From: an uncultured Allorhizobium sp.
GTDB taxonomy: Bacteria > Pseudomonadota > Alphaproteobacteria > Rhizobiales > Rhizobiaceae
Direction: 5' to 3'
NCBI GenBank assembly: GCA_958439205.1
Contig: OY288189.1
Location: forward strand, 2,743,001 to 2,807,000
Length of the DNA stretch: 64,000 bases
Shown here: one piece after another, positions 44,556 to 54,160 of the stretch
Numbering within the stretch: position 1 is the stretch's first letter
How the letters are laid out: each line of letters starts with the position of its first letter
The notes under the pieces: generated by a model
Databases searched by the model: none
What the model saw: the letters and a program-made list of their open reading frames with translations, nothing else
Told to the model about the DNA's origin: nothing
Made by a program: the position numbers and the translations under genes

Positions 44556-44844
44556 TCATTCAGCGGTCGGCTTTGTAGCAGCTTTGATCGTCGCGTCAAC
44601 TTGCACTAGGTTTGCCGCTTGAATATCGGGCATGGCGTGCGAACAGAGATCCATTGCTATGGCAAACCTAGAATGGTCAATCTTTCTCTTGCGACCTTCG
44701 AATGTGCTTCGGCGCCAACGAGTTGCGTTGCGAGGCTGTGTGCGAGGTCAAGGGTCGGAAATGTTGCAGATCGAGCTTCATGATTAGTCGTGGTAACTCT
44801 TGAGCGATGTACGCTGGCGTCGGTTTACGACCGTCGATTTTCAC
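44556..44844 (-). pseudogene. Decayed tyrosine-recombinase (phage integrase) C-terminus
   Basis: Read on the minus strand across two frameshifts, this stretch reproduces the C-terminal half of a phage-type integrase. It runs TPAYIAQELPRLIMKLDL, [shift], TLDLAHSLATQLVGAEAHSK then VARERL, [shift], DHSRFAIAMDLCSHAMPDIQ, then VQVDATIKAA and a TGA at 44556-44558. Compared with the family pattern HDLRHSxATQL...ERLGHSxIAxTxDLYSHxMP, the catalytic HxxR Arg is Ala and the nucleophile Tyr is Cys. It therefore cannot be active. It lies 78 bp from the tRNA-Ser gene, on the tRNA's 5' side. Confidence 0.75.
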
Positions 44845-44993
44845 AATGATCGATTAAAGGGCATTGGAGCCCGTTCTTAGTTTTAAAAGTCCATAAACAC
44901 TGGTCTTCCTGTTTGGATACCGGCGGTATTTCTCCGGAAATGGCTTGCGCGTTGCTTTTTTCTTGGTTAAATTTTGATAAATTGAGGTGGAAG

Positions 44994-45401
44994 ATGACAC
45001 GATTTGATTATATTTCAGTATTATCTTTGATATTCTCGTTTTTATCGGCGTATCACGTAGCTTTAAGTCGCCCCCAAGATAATGAAATATCGTACCTTCA
45101 CTCAATTGAATCTAAGATTTACGATGCTGAAATTCAGCAACCGCGATTAAATTGCTTTTATAAGAGCGACATAATCAATTACGAGTGCGGCGAGCAATTT
45201 ACGACTGTAAATGTTCATACTATCTCTTACCTAAATCTAGTCGTCGACTTCAAGCAAGCTGTCGAAGACTATCATGAAAACTGGTGCAACATGCGTGCAC
45301 GCATGATGTTTGTGAATGACTGCTCGCTCTACAGTGAATTTCTCCTCACCTATAAATCCGATCCCACCGGTAGCTTTGCTAAAGTAGAAGCAGACAAATA
45401 G
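44994..45401 (+). CDS. AT-rich single-pass membrane protein, unknown
   Basis: 135 residues from the ATG at 44994, preceded by GAGGTGGAAG; the frame extends back to 44913 without support. One N-terminal helix (ISVLSLIFSFLSAYHVAL) anchors a soluble domain rich in Tyr, Asn and Cys (five Cys, three in NCFY, YECGEQF and NDCSLY contexts). The composition is far more AT-rich than the surrounding genes, matching its position beside a dead integrase. It is probably residual cargo of a mobile element. Family not recognised. Confidence 0.6.
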   Translation: MTRFDYISVLSLIFSFLSAYHVALSRPQDNEISYLHSIESKIYDAEIQQPRLNCFYKSDIINYECGEQFTTVNVHTISYLNLVVDFKQAVEDYHENWCNMRARMMFVNDCSLYSEFLLTYKSDPTGSFAKVEADK

Positions 45402-45443
45402 CGAGATTACGAAATCTCAGTGAATTCGGAAAAAAGCGAAAAC

Positions 45444-45671
45444 TCATTTAGCAAAGCGCCCAAATAGTCCCGCAACGGATTTCGTTACGCGTCGGCGTGT
45501 GTTTGAAGGCGCATCGTTGCCGCAGGCGCCCATATCGAGCAATTCTAACTGTACGATATCGGCATCGGTGCGAGCAATCACCGGCTTTTCGTCATGGCGT
45601 CGCCGGAGTTTGTTGCGTTCGCACTCAATGAGGATTTCAGGGCCGTATTTTGGGATGGGTACGGGTTTCAC
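45444..45671 (-). CDS. Small basic protein of unknown function
   Basis: 75 residues with an open frame, ATG start and plausible codon choice; basic near both ends (CERNKLRRRHDEKPV, NTRRRVTKSVAG). There is no recognised domain. An overlapping plus-strand frame (45499-45711) looks less protein-like. Confidence 0.4.
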   Translation of the reverse strand: MKPVPIPKYGPEILIECERNKLRRRHDEKPVIARTDADIVQLELLDMGACGNDAPSNTRRRVTKSVAGLFGRFAK

Positions 45672-45707
45672 GTGTATTGTGAATGCAGTGTCTTTATCTT
45701 CGCCGCA

Positions 45708-45726
45708 TTAACCATCCACTAACCAT
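45708..45726. promoter_or_regulatory. CtrA-like site upstream of rlpA
   Basis: TTAACCATCCACTAACCAT is close to the alphaproteobacterial CtrA pattern TTAA-N7-TTAA (here TTAA-N7-CTAA, with CC after each half). It lies 157 bp upstream of the RlpA start, a plausible place for cell-cycle control of a septation-linked gene. Confidence 0.4.
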
Positions 45727-45814
45727 GATTGAAGCTTTCGGGCGCTCCGGATCGTTCAAATTGTGACTTTTCCCATTTTGGCCATTTTTGCACAGGCTTC
45801 ATTGCGCGCAAGTG

Positions 45815-45865
45815 AGCGGGGCATGGGGGCCTCGCAGATGGGGCGCGATGTCAGCATGCCCCGCT
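45815..45865. promoter_or_regulatory. Long hairpin in the leader of rlpA
   Basis: AGCGGGGCATG (45815-45825) and CATGCCCCGCT (45855-45865) are a perfect 11-bp inverted repeat around a 29-nt loop, ending 17 bp before the rlpA ATG. There is no T-run, so a terminator is unlikely; it may be an mRNA leader structure or operator. Confidence 0.55.
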
Positions 45866-45882
45866 GATCTGAAGTGGGACAG

Positions 45883-46947
45883 ATGCAGTTTTCGATGCGT
45901 GGCCTGATGGCCAATTCGGGGAAGTGGTTCGGACTGGTGCTGCTCTGCGCCTTCACCGCCTCCTGTTCGACCACCAAGACGGCCGAGAAGCCAAAGCGGT
46001 CGAAGGAGTATTTCGCCGAATCGATCTATGGCGTGAAGGCCAGCCCGCGTCTCGTCGCGAGCGGTCCGGTGCCGAAGGGCGGCGGACGCTACATGGTCGG
46101 CAAGCCCTATGTGGTGAAGGGCAAGACCTTCGTGCCGAAGGAAAATCCCGGCTATGACAAGGTCGGTGTGGCTTCCTGGTATGGCGATGCCTTTCATGGC
46201 CGGATGACGGCGAACGGCGAGCTCTATGACAAGGAGCATCTATCTGCGGCCCATCCGACGCTGCCACTGCCGAGCTATGCGCGGGTTACCAATCTGAATA
46301 CCGGCAGCTCCGTCATCGTGCGCATCAATGACCGTGGACCTTTCCACAAGGGCCGGATCATCGACCTGTCGCGCAAGACCGCCGACATGCTGGACATGAA
46401 GCATAGCGGCACGGGCGAAGTGCGGGTGCAGTATATCGGCCCGGCCCGCATGGACGGGCATGACATGCCTTATCTCATGGCGTCCTATACCCGTAAGGGC
46501 GATCGCGGCCCGGTCGTTGATCCGGGTGGCCAGATCGCATCGGGCGTGATGGTCGCGTCGAACGATGCAGCTGCACCGCAATACCAGCCGCCTGTTGCCA
46601 CGACCTATCAGACGGCACTGTCCGGCTCGACCCCGAGCGGCGGGGCAGCCAGCCAGACGCTCGACGCGCAGCTTCTGATGCAGGGCGGCCAAGGCGTTGC
46701 CGCCGGTGGCGTGGTTTCCGGCGAGAGCTTTGCAGCCCTTCCCGATTTCGGGCCAATGCCCATGCCGCGACCGCATCACATCGATGGTTACGATGGTTCG
46801 GGTTATGCGGCAGCCTATGTCGAGGCCGAGCCGCAGGCAGGCGCGCTTGCCTTCGATGCCATTCTCGTGCGCAATGACAGCCTCACCGAGCACTCGATTC
46901 TCTCCTCGGTCGCCAAGGGTGGCATCAAGCTCTCCAGGGGGCGCTGA
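45883..46947 (+). CDS. rlpA: RlpA-family septal/peptidoglycan-associated lipoprotein
   Basis: 354 residues from the ATG at 45883 (ATG at 45895 and GTG at 45874 are alternatives). The lipoprotein signal ends LLCAFTASC. The RlpA double-psi beta-barrel is clear: GVASWYGDAFHGRMTANGEL, then YARVTNLNTGSSVIVRINDR and GPFHKGRIIDLSRKTADML. RlpA proteins bind or cleave denuded peptidoglycan, often at the septum. The C-terminus is Gly/Pro/Ala-rich and no SPOR domain is visible. The next gene encodes a DacC-like protein, 54 bp away. Confidence 0.9.
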   Translation: MQFSMRGLMANSGKWFGLVLLCAFTASCSTTKTAEKPKRSKEYFAESIYGVKASPRLVASGPVPKGGGRYMVGKPYVVKGKTFVPKENPGYDKVGVASWYGDAFHGRMTANGELYDKEHLSAAHPTLPLPSYARVTNLNTGSSVIVRINDRGPFHKGRIIDLSRKTADMLDMKHSGTGEVRVQYIGPARMDGHDMPYLMASYTRKGDRGPVVDPGGQIASGVMVASNDAAAPQYQPPVATTYQTALSGSTPSGGAASQTLDAQLLMQGGQGVAAGGVVSGESFAALPDFGPMPMPRPHHIDGYDGSGYAAAYVEAEPQAGALAFDAILVRNDSLTEHSILSSVAKGGIKLSRGR

Positions 46948-47001
46948 CCGCCCCGGCGGCGGCACAGGAGAGGCCGTGTGCCCCGCAGCTGAAGTGTGAT
47001 C

Positions 47002-48171
47002 ATGCGTCGTCCTTTTCCCGTCCTGCTGCTCGTTTCGATCCTTGGCTTTGCCGGATTTACCGCTAAGGCGCAGGCTCCGGCCGCTTCGGCTCCACAGTTG
47101 ATCGAGACAAAGGCTGCGCAAGTCTATCTGATCGAGGCGTCGACGGGCACGGTGCTGCTCTCCAAGGGCGAGCGGCAGAGTTTTGCGCCGGCATCGCTTG
47201 CCAAGCTGATGACACTGGAAGTGGTGTTCGACGCGTTGAAAAAGGGCGAGATCCGGCCCGACACGATCTATCCGGTTTCCGAATATGCCTGGCGCACGGG
47301 CGGCGCACCGTCGCGAACCTCCACCATGTTTGCGGCAGTCAAAAGCCAGGTGCCGGTCGCGGATCTGGTCAAGGGCATTGCCGTGCAGACGGCGAATGAC
47401 GGCTGTTTGATCATCGCCGAGGGCATGGAAGGCTCCGAAGCGAAGTTCGTCGAGCGGATGAATGCCCGGGCCGCCGAGCTAGGGCTTGCCGACAGCCGCT
47501 TCGGCAATGCCACGGGCCTGCCGCATCCGGACAACCGCTCGACACTCTATGATCTGGTGAAGCTGTCGCGGCATCTCGCCTCGACCTATCCAGATCTCTA
47601 CCAGACATTCAGCCTGCCGGAATTCGAGTGGAACAAGATCCTGCAGCGCAACCGCAATCCGCTTCTGGGCGTCGGGGCGGATGGGCTGGGGACCGGCTTT
47701 GCCGAGGGCAGCGGTTTTGCCATGGTCGCCTCGATGGAGCGTGGCGGGCGTCGGCTATTCCTCGGGGTGAGCGGGATCGCGACCGACAAGGAACGGACGG
47801 ATGAGGCGCTGCGGTTGCTCAACTGGGGTTTCGACAGTTTCGAGATGCGCACTCTGTTCAAGGCCGGCGAGGTGATCGGCGAGGCGAGCGTCTACGGCGG
47901 GGCGCAGTCGACGGTGCCGCTGGTGGCGGCCGCGCCGGTCGAGGTCTATGTGCCCGTCAACAATCCCGAGCGGCTTCAGGCGCGCATCGTCTATCGCTGG
48001 CCGCTCAATCCGCCGGTCGCGGCGGACCGCGAGATCGCAACGCTCAATATCCTGTCGGGCGACCGTCCGCTGGTCAGCGTGCCGCTGAAGAGCGCACAGG
48101 CCGTCGAAGTGGGGACGCTGCGTCAGCGGGCCTGGGATGCACTGATCGAGCTACTGTTCTTCTGGATCTGA
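47002..48171 (+). CDS. D-alanyl-D-alanine carboxypeptidase family (PBP5-like) with altered active site
   Basis: 389 residues with a signal peptide ([19 protein letters not shown]); a GTG two codons upstream is an alternative start. The N-terminal peptidase S11 domain keeps S65-L-A-K68 ([10 protein letters not shown]), but the SxN motif is T130-A-N132 (QTANDGC) and the KTG motif is G230-T-G232 (GADGLGTGF). A C-terminal PBP5 beta domain and amphipathic anchor ([11 protein letters not shown]) are present. Such replacements usually reduce or abolish activity. Position between rlpA and tmk is typical for rhizobial dacC. Confidence 0.9.
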   Translation: MRRPFPVLLLVSILGFAGFTAKAQAPAASAPQLIETKAAQVYLIEASTGTVLLSKGERQSFAPASLAKLMTLEVVFDALKKGEIRPDTIYPVSEYAWRTGGAPSRTSTMFAAVKSQVPVADLVKGIAVQTANDGCLIIAEGMEGSEAKFVERMNARAAELGLADSRFGNATGLPHPDNRSTLYDLVKLSRHLASTYPDLYQTFSLPEFEWNKILQRNRNPLLGVGADGLGTGFAEGSGFAMVASMERGGRRLFLGVSGIATDKERTDEALRLLNWGFDSFEMRTLFKAGEVIGEASVYGGAQSTVPLVAAAPVEVYVPVNNPERLQARIVYRWPLNPPVAADREIATLNILSGDRPLVSVPLKSAQAVEVGTLRQRAWDALIELLFFWI

Positions 48172-48289
48172 CGAAAATCTGCAGCGCCCGGGTGCTTCAC
48201 GGTTTCGCTTGAGGTCATCTTGGGTTAGAGCCGTAGGCAAGCCCGCAAGGGCGCAATCTGGAACGCCGCTGGCGGGAAGAAGGCAAGCA

Positions 48290-48982
48290 TTGACGACGGC
48301 GCGCGGATTGTTCGTGACTTTCGAGGGAGGCGAGGGGGCCGGGAAATCGACCCAGATTCGCCTGCTTGCGGAAGCCCTGCGCGCGCGCGGCCACACCGTG
48401 GTGACGACGCGTGAGCCGGGTGGATCGCCGGGAGCGGAGGCGTTGCGCCATGTGCTGCTCTCCGGTGCGGCCGAGCCTTTCGGCGTGCGCATGGAAGCGC
48501 TGCTGTTTGCCGCAGCCCGGGCCGATCATCTTGATTGCGTCATCCGTCCGGCCCTGTCGCGCGGCGAGATCGTGCTGTGCGACCGCTTCGTTGATTCCTC
48601 CCGGGTCTATCAGGGTGTGACCGGCAATCTCGAGCCGCCGCTGATGGCCGCACTCGAGCGTGTCTCGATCGGGGCGACCATGCCGGATGTGACGCTGGTG
48701 CTCGATCTGCCGGCCGATGTCGGCCTGCAAAGGGCGCGACGCAGGGCCGGGGCTTCGACCGAGGGGGCGACGCCTGACCGGTTCGAGAAGGAAAAGCTCG
48801 AGATACACGAGAAGCGCCGCCAGGGCTTTCTCGACATTGCCGCCCGCGAGCCTGAGCGCTGCCGGGTGCTCGATGCGTCCTTCGACGTCGACCATATCGC
48901 GCGGGACATCCTCTCCGAGGTGGCGCTCGTGATTGCGAGACAGGCGGGTATCGACCGCGACGGGCAGGCGGCACGGTCATGA
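48290..48982 (+). CDS. tmk: Thymidylate kinase
   Basis: 230 residues from the TTG at 48290, chosen because GGGAAGAAGGC lies just upstream; the frame runs back to 48209. The P-loop [12 protein letters not shown], the DR motif CDRFVDSS and the LID region RARRRAG are typical. It phosphorylates dTMP to dTDP. The stop overlaps the holB start by 4 bp (ATGA), as in many alphaproteobacteria. Confidence 0.95.
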   Translation: MTTARGLFVTFEGGEGAGKSTQIRLLAEALRARGHTVVTTREPGGSPGAEALRHVLLSGAAEPFGVRMEALLFAAARADHLDCVIRPALSRGEIVLCDRFVDSSRVYQGVTGNLEPPLMAALERVSIGATMPDVTLVLDLPADVGLQRARRRAGASTEGATPDRFEKEKLEIHEKRRQGFLDIAAREPERCRVLDASFDVDHIARDILSEVALVIARQAGIDRDGQAARS

Positions 48983-50004
48983 GCGAGGAGAGGGCAGGGC
49001 TGCTCGATGGGGCGATCGCGCCGGTCAGCAATATCAGGCTGTTCGGCCACGAGGCGGCGGAAGAGTTTCTGGCGCGCAGCTATCGTTCCGGCAAAGGCCA
49101 CCATGCCGTGCTGATCGAGGGGCCAGAGGGCATCGGCAAGGCGACCCTCGCTTTCCGCTTTGCCAACCATATCCTGCGCAATCCGGATCCGGCGACGGCA
49201 CCCGAGGCGATTTCCGATCCGGATCCCGAACATCCTGTGACCCGGCAGCTTGCCTCCGGCGCCAGCCACAATCTCCTGCATCTGTCGAGGCCGGTGGATG
49301 AAAAGACCGGACGTGTCAGGACGGCGATCACCGTCGACGAAGTGCGGAAAGCCGGCCACTTTTTCAGCCAGACATCGGGGACAGGCAACTGGCGCATCGT
49401 GATCATCGATCCGGCCGACGATCTGAACCGCAATGCGGCCAACGCCATCCTGAAGATCCTCGAGGAGCCGCCGAAGCGGGCGATGTTCCTGGTGCTTTCC
49501 CATGCGCCGGGCAAGCTCTTGCCGACCATCCGGTCGCGCTGCCTGCCGCTGAAGCTGCAGGAATTGTCACCGCCGGCGATGGATCAGGCGCTGGGGCAGT
49601 TGGGCCTCACCATTCCCGCCGGCAAGCGCGACGCTGTGCTGACGCTTGCCAAGGGCAGTGTGGCGCGGGCGCTGAAGCTGGTGAATTATGGTGGCGCCGA
49701 CATCCTGGAAGCCTTCGAGCAGATGCTGGCCACTTCGGGTCCGGCACAGCGCAAGATGATGTTCAAGATCGCCGATGCGCTGTCGGGCAAAGACAGCGAG
49801 GTCGCCTTCGGCTTCTTCACCGAACATCTCGGCGATCACCTGGCGGAGACGGCGCGGACGCTTGCCATGACAGGCGATCTCGGCGGGGCAGAGCATTACG
49901 CGCGGCTGTCATCCGTCATCAACCAGCAGCTCGGCGTGGCGGCGGCCTATAACCTCGATCGCAAGCAGACCATCCTCGATGTGCTGGCGACCATCGTGCG
50001 CTGA
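48979..50004 (+). CDS. holB: DNA polymerase III subunit delta'
   Basis: 341 residues of the clamp-loader AAA+ family: Walker [35 protein letters not shown] as Walker B/sensor region and the SRC motif TIRSRCLPL. The zinc-binding Cys cluster found in E. coli delta' is absent, with no Cys between Walker A and the SRC motif. It loads the sliding clamp in the replisome. It overlaps tmk and is followed by an inverted repeat. Confidence 0.93.
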   Translation: MSEERAGLLDGAIAPVSNIRLFGHEAAEEFLARSYRSGKGHHAVLIEGPEGIGKATLAFRFANHILRNPDPATAPEAISDPDPEHPVTRQLASGASHNLLHLSRPVDEKTGRVRTAITVDEVRKAGHFFSQTSGTGNWRIVIIDPADDLNRNAANAILKILEEPPKRAMFLVLSHAPGKLLPTIRSRCLPLKLQELSPPAMDQALGQLGLTIPAGKRDAVLTLAKGSVARALKLVNYGGADILEAFEQMLATSGPAQRKMMFKIADALSGKDSEVAFGFFTEHLGDHLAETARTLAMTGDLGGAEHYARLSSVINQQLGVAAAYNLDRKQTILDVLATIVR

Positions 50005-50015
50005 TCGGAATAGTC

Positions 50016-50051
50016 CCGGAAGGAATTGGTTTCTTAGCCGCTTCCTTCCGG
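50016..50051. repeat. Inverted repeat between converging holB and LysE genes
   Basis: CCGGAAGGAA (50016-50025) and TTCCTTCCGG (50042-50051) form a perfect 10-bp stem with a 16-nt loop and no T-run. It may act as a bidirectional transcript end. Confidence 0.6.
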
Positions 50052-50075
50052 TCGACCTCGCAGAGTGCTGCGCCT

Positions 50076-50708
50076 TTAGCTTCTTGTGCCAAGAGCAAGG
50101 CGGCAAGCAAGGCCAGCAAAGACGGTCGCCAGCAGGTATTCCGGGAGCTTTCTAAAGCGGCCCAGACCTGTGATCCGGTTTCGGATAAAGCCACTCAGCA
50201 GGATGACGGCACCGTTGACCAGAAAGCCGATGACGTTCAGCACCGTCGCCAGAATCAGGATTTGCAGGGTCAAGGAGCCCTGAACCGGATCGAGGAACTG
50301 CGGGAAGAGGGCGAGGACAAACAGCGCCATCTTCGGATTGAGCAGGTTCGTCGCCAGGCCTTCGCCCAGAATTCGTGTCATGGAATGGCGCTTGAGGCCG
50401 GCATCCGGGGCAAATTGCATTACTTCGGAGCGAAGCGTCTTCCAGGCAAGGTAGAGCAGATAGGCGCAGCCTGCCCAGCGGATTACCTCGTAGGCGGTCG
50501 GTACGGCAAGAAAGAGCTGTGACAGACCGAGCGCTGCGGCAAGCGCATGGCAGTATGTGCCGAGTGCGATGCCGATATAGGTGAGAAAGCCCGCTGCACG
50601 GCCTTGGCTGATGCTGCGCGAAGCAATCAGCAACATGTCAGGTCCCGGCGTCGCGGTGAGAACGACGCTGGCGGCGGAAAAAAGCATCAGTGTAGAGAGA
50701 TCCGGCAT
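50076..50708 (-). CDS. LysE/RhtB-family amino-acid exporter
   Basis: 210 residues with about six hydrophobic helices and the family N-terminus VVLTATPGPDMLLIASRSIS, then NLLNPKMALFVLALFPQF. These proteins export amino acids or their analogues across the inner membrane. It is oriented against the holB-metG run, and its promoter region lies opposite the metG start. Substrate unknown. Confidence 0.88.
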   Translation of the reverse strand: MPDLSTLMLFSAASVVLTATPGPDMLLIASRSISQGRAAGFLTYIGIALGTYCHALAAALGLSQLFLAVPTAYEVIRWAGCAYLLYLAWKTLRSEVMQFAPDAGLKRHSMTRILGEGLATNLLNPKMALFVLALFPQFLDPVQGSLTLQILILATVLNVIGFLVNGAVILLSGFIRNRITGLGRFRKLPEYLLATVFAGLACRLALGTRS

Positions 50709-50948
50709 ATCGGTTTCCTTCGAGTTGGCCGGAATTCCGATCTATCACGATCAGCGATGGTGGCAAGTCTCGTATTGCTGGCAGAGCGCGCTTCTTCGTG
50801 GCGCTGCAGCAAAACGGATGTTCCTAAAGGCCGAGGAATGCTTTAAGAGCGTTCGACCCCATTTGTCGTCGCCGCAACATGGCTGGCCCTTTGCGCCGCC
50901 ATTGTCCGGCCCGTGACATCGCAACCGACGAAAAGACACCAGGTAGAC

Positions 50949-52502
50949 ATGAGCGATCCCTTCTACATCACCACTGCCATCTCCTATCCAAACGGCAAGC
51001 CGCATATCGGCCATGCCTATGAGCTGATCGCGACCGACGCCATGGCGCGCTTCCAGCGGCTCGACGGTCGGGATGTGTTTTTCCTGACGGGCACGGACGA
51101 ACACGGGCAGAAGATGCAGCAGACGGCGCGTGCAGAAGGCATTACGCCGGAGGCGCTGGCCGAGCGCAATTCCAATGCCTTCCGCGAGATGGGCCAGCTC
51201 TTGAACTCGTCCAATGACGACTTTATCCGCACGACCGAGAAGCGCCATCACGAGACGGTGCAGGAAGTCTGGCGGCGGATGGAGAAGAATGGCGACATCT
51301 ACAAGGGCGGCTATGCCGGCTGGTATTCGGTTCGTGACGAGGCTTACTTCCAGGAAGAGGAAACCGAACTGCGCGCCGATGGCGTGCGTTACGGACCTCA
51401 GGGTGCGCCGGTCGAATGGGTGGAAGAAGAAAGCTACTTCTTCAAGCTCTCGGCCTATGAAGACAAGCTCCTGAAGCTTTACGAGGATCAGCCTGACTTC
51501 ATCGGCCCGAACGAGCGCCGCAACGAAGTGATCTCCTTCGTCAAGTCGGGCTTGAAGGATCTGTCGATCTCGCGCACGACCTTCGACTGGGGCATCAAGG
51601 TGCCCGGCGACGACAAACATGTGATGTATGTCTGGGTCGATGCGCTGACCAATTACATCACCGCGACGGGATATGTCGAAGACGAGAACGGTCCGCGCGC
51701 CAAGTACTGGCCGGCCGATGTGCATATCATCGGCAAGGACATCATCCGCTTCCACGCCGTCTACTGGCCGGCCTTCCTGATGTCGGCTGGCCTGCCGCTG
51801 CCGAAGCGCGTTTATGCGCATGGCTTCCTGCTCAACAAGGGCGAGAAGATGTCGAAGTCGGTCGGCAACGTCGTCGATCCCGTTGATCTCGTAGCGCATT
51901 TCGGCCTCGACCAGGTGCGCTACTTCTTCTTGCGCGAAGTTTCCTTCGGCCAGGACGGCAGCTATTCGGAAGAGGGGATCGCGACCCGCATCAATGCCGA
52001 TCTCGCCAATGGCATCGGCAATCTTGCCTCGCGTTCGCTGTCGATGATCAACAAGAACTGCGAGGGCAGGGTGCCGACACCCGGCCCGCTGACGGCTGAA
52101 GACGAGGCGATCCTCAAAGTGGCTGACGACGCCATCGCAACTTGCCGCGAGGAAATGGGCCGCCAGCAGATCCACAAGGCGGTGGCCGCCATCATCAATA
52201 TCGTCAACGAAGCTGACCGCTATTTCGCAGCGCAAGCGCCGTGGGTGCTGAAAAAGACCGATGAGGCGCGCATGGGCACGGTGCTCTATGTGACGGCAGA
52301 AGTGGTGCGCCAGATCGCCATCCTGTTCCAGCCGATCATGCCGGCCTCTTCGGCGAAGATCCTCGATCTGGTCGCTGTGGCAGAGGATGACCGCGTGTTT
52401 GCCAAGCTGGGTGCAGCCGGCCGTCTGACGCCCGGCACGGAACTGCCGGCGCCTGCGCCGGTCTATCCGCGCTACGTCGCCCCGGACGCGGGCAAGGCCT
52501 GA
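50949..52502 (+). CDS. metG: Methionyl-tRNA synthetase
   Basis: 517 residues from the ATG at 50949 (MSDPFYIT); the frame is open 12 codons upstream. Class I motifs HIGH ([11 protein letters not shown]) and KMSKS ([14 protein letters not shown]) are intact. There is no C-terminal tRNA-binding EMAP-like domain, as in the short MetG form, and the zinc-knuckle Cys residues are lacking. It charges tRNA-Met in the cytosol. The tatD gene follows after 4 bp. Confidence 0.96.
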   Translation: MSDPFYITTAISYPNGKPHIGHAYELIATDAMARFQRLDGRDVFFLTGTDEHGQKMQQTARAEGITPEALAERNSNAFREMGQLLNSSNDDFIRTTEKRHHETVQEVWRRMEKNGDIYKGGYAGWYSVRDEAYFQEEETELRADGVRYGPQGAPVEWVEEESYFFKLSAYEDKLLKLYEDQPDFIGPNERRNEVISFVKSGLKDLSISRTTFDWGIKVPGDDKHVMYVWVDALTNYITATGYVEDENGPRAKYWPADVHIIGKDIIRFHAVYWPAFLMSAGLPLPKRVYAHGFLLNKGEKMSKSVGNVVDPVDLVAHFGLDQVRYFFLREVSFGQDGSYSEEGIATRINADLANGIGNLASRSLSMINKNCEGRVPTPGPLTAEDEAILKVADDAIATCREEMGRQQIHKAVAAIINIVNEADRYFAAQAPWVLKKTDEARMGTVLYVTAEVVRQIAILFQPIMPASSAKILDLVAVAEDDRVFAKLGAAGRLTPGTELPAPAPVYPRYVAPDAGKA

Positions 52503-52506
52503 CGCG

Positions 52507-53292
52507 ATGCTGATCGATACCCATTGCCATCTCGACTTCGCGGATTTCGACAGCGAGCGTGACGAACTGGTCACGCGTGCGCATCAGGCGGGCGTCAAAC
52601 AGATGGTGACGATCTCGACGCGGGTTCGCAAGCTTCCGACGCTGCTTTCGCTCACCGAGCGTTATCCGAGTGTGTTCTGCTCTGTTGGTACGCATCCAAA
52701 CAATGCCGGCGACGAGCTGGATGTGACGGCGGACGAGTTGGTGCGGCTGGCGGAAAGCCACGAGAAGATCGTGGCGATCGGCGAGGCCGGGCTCGACTAT
52801 TTTTACGATACGCAGACGCCCGAGGACCAGAAGACGGGGCTGATCCGCCATATCGAGGCGGCGCGGCGGACCAAGCTTCCGCTCGTGATCCATAGCCGCA
52901 GCGCCGACGAGGATATGGCGGCGATTTTGACCGAGGAAACAGGGAAGGGCGCCTTCCCCTTTATCCTGCATTGCTTCTCGTCCGGCCAGGCGCTTGCCGA
53001 TACCGGCGTGGCGCTCGGCGGCTACGTGTCCTTCTCGGGGATCGTCACCTTTCCGAAATCGGAAGAGCTGCGCGAGATCGCCAGGAGCGTTCCGTTGGAC
53101 CGGCTGCTGGTCGAGACCGACGCGCCGTATCTTGCGCCGAAGCGCTGGCGTGGAAAACGCAATGAACCGTCCTACGTGGTGAACACGGCGGAAGTTCTGG
53201 CCGAGGTGAAGGGCGTGAGCTACGCCGAGATGGCCGAGATTACCACGGAGAATGCCTTCCGCTGTTTCTCGAAAATGCCAAGGCTGGCGTGA
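52507..53292 (+). CDS. TatD-family metal-dependent hydrolase
   Basis: 261 residues of the TIM-barrel amidohydrolase superfamily with the N-terminal metal site LIDTHCHLDF, then IGEAGLDYFY, LVIHSRSADEDM, LHCFSSG and LVETDAPYLAP. TatD proteins are 3'-to-5' DNases, involved in DNA repair or apoptosis-like DNA degradation. In this cluster they follow metG in alphaproteobacteria. The next gene starts 10 bp downstream. Confidence 0.93.
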   Translation: MLIDTHCHLDFADFDSERDELVTRAHQAGVKQMVTISTRVRKLPTLLSLTERYPSVFCSVGTHPNNAGDELDVTADELVRLAESHEKIVAIGEAGLDYFYDTQTPEDQKTGLIRHIEAARRTKLPLVIHSRSADEDMAAILTEETGKGAFPFILHCFSSGQALADTGVALGGYVSFSGIVTFPKSEELREIARSVPLDRLLVETDAPYLAPKRWRGKRNEPSYVVNTAEVLAEVKGVSYAEMAEITTENAFRCFSKMPRLA

Positions 53293-53302
53293 GGGAGTTT
53301 GG

Positions 53303-54121
53303 ATGAAGGTCACGCGCCGGTTCACGCTCTTGGGTTGTTCGTCGTCTCCAGGCGTGCCCCGGATCAATGGCGACTGGGGCAATTGCGACCCCAACAATCC
53401 GCGCAACCGGCGGACCCGCGCATCCTTCCTGATCGAACAGATTGGACCTGACGGTGGCAAGACAACCGTCGTCGTCGATACCGGCCCTGACTTCCGTGAG
53501 CAGATGATCCGTTCAAGGGTCGAGCGTCTCGATGCCGTCGTCTACAGCCATGCGCATGCCGATCACCTGCATGGTATCGATGACATCAGAGGTTATTTCA
53601 TAACCCAGAAGAACCGGATCCCGATCTATGCGGAACCGTATACGATGGCACGGATCGAGGAAGGCTTCGGCTATTGCCTGAAGACGCCTCTCGGCAGCAG
53701 CTATCCGCCGATCGTGGCACCTCATGTCATCGAGGACATGGATCAGCCGATCGTCGTCGAAGGGGCTGGCGGTGCGATCGCCATGATGCCGCTCATGCAG
53801 GAGCATGGTGATATCGTCTCGATTGGTCTTCGGATCGGCAATGTTGCCTATTGCTGTGATGTCTCCGACTTTCCCGAGGAGACGGTTGAAAAGCTCTCTG
53901 GGCTCGACCTGCTTTACATCGACGCGCTGCAGTATCGGCCGCATCCCAGCCACCTGTCGCTGGAGCAGGCGCTGGGTTGGATCGAGCGGATCGCGCCTGT
54001 TCATGCGGTGCTGACGCATATGCATACGCCGCTCGACTATGAGACCGTGATGGGCGAGACGCCGCCGCATGTCGAGCCAGGCTACGACCAATTTATTATG
54101 GAATTTGAAGTAGATATTTGA
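53303..54121 (+). CDS. Metallo-beta-lactamase-fold hydrolase (PhnP/RNase Z-like)
   Basis: 272 residues from the ATG at 53303, after GAGGGAGTTTGG. The binuclear metal site SHAHADHLHGIDDIRGYF and the later VAYCCDVSDFPEE, AVLTHMHTPLDY are typical of PhnP-like phosphodiesterases. It forms the last gene of the tmk-holB-metG-tatD run. Likely a cyclic phosphodiesterase; the substrate is unproven. Confidence 0.88.
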   Translation: MKVTRRFTLLGCSSSPGVPRINGDWGNCDPNNPRNRRTRASFLIEQIGPDGGKTTVVVDTGPDFREQMIRSRVERLDAVVYSHAHADHLHGIDDIRGYFITQKNRIPIYAEPYTMARIEEGFGYCLKTPLGSSYPPIVAPHVIEDMDQPIVVEGAGGAIAMMPLMQEHGDIVSIGLRIGNVAYCCDVSDFPEETVEKLSGLDLLYIDALQYRPHPSHLSLEQALGWIERIAPVHAVLTHMHTPLDYETVMGETPPHVEPGYDQFIMEFEVDI

Positions 54122-54160
54122 TTTAGTTCATATTATGATTGCGGCAGAGTAGGGCGCTTA

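Noticed and set aside
45499..45711. 70-codon plus-strand frame opposite the gene at 45444-45671
   Set aside because: Ser/Arg-rich with poor codon pattern; the minus-strand frame is more protein-like, although both are weak.
50751..52574. Long minus-strand frame opposite metG
   Set aside because: It is antisense to a certain housekeeping gene and has no domain or start signal.
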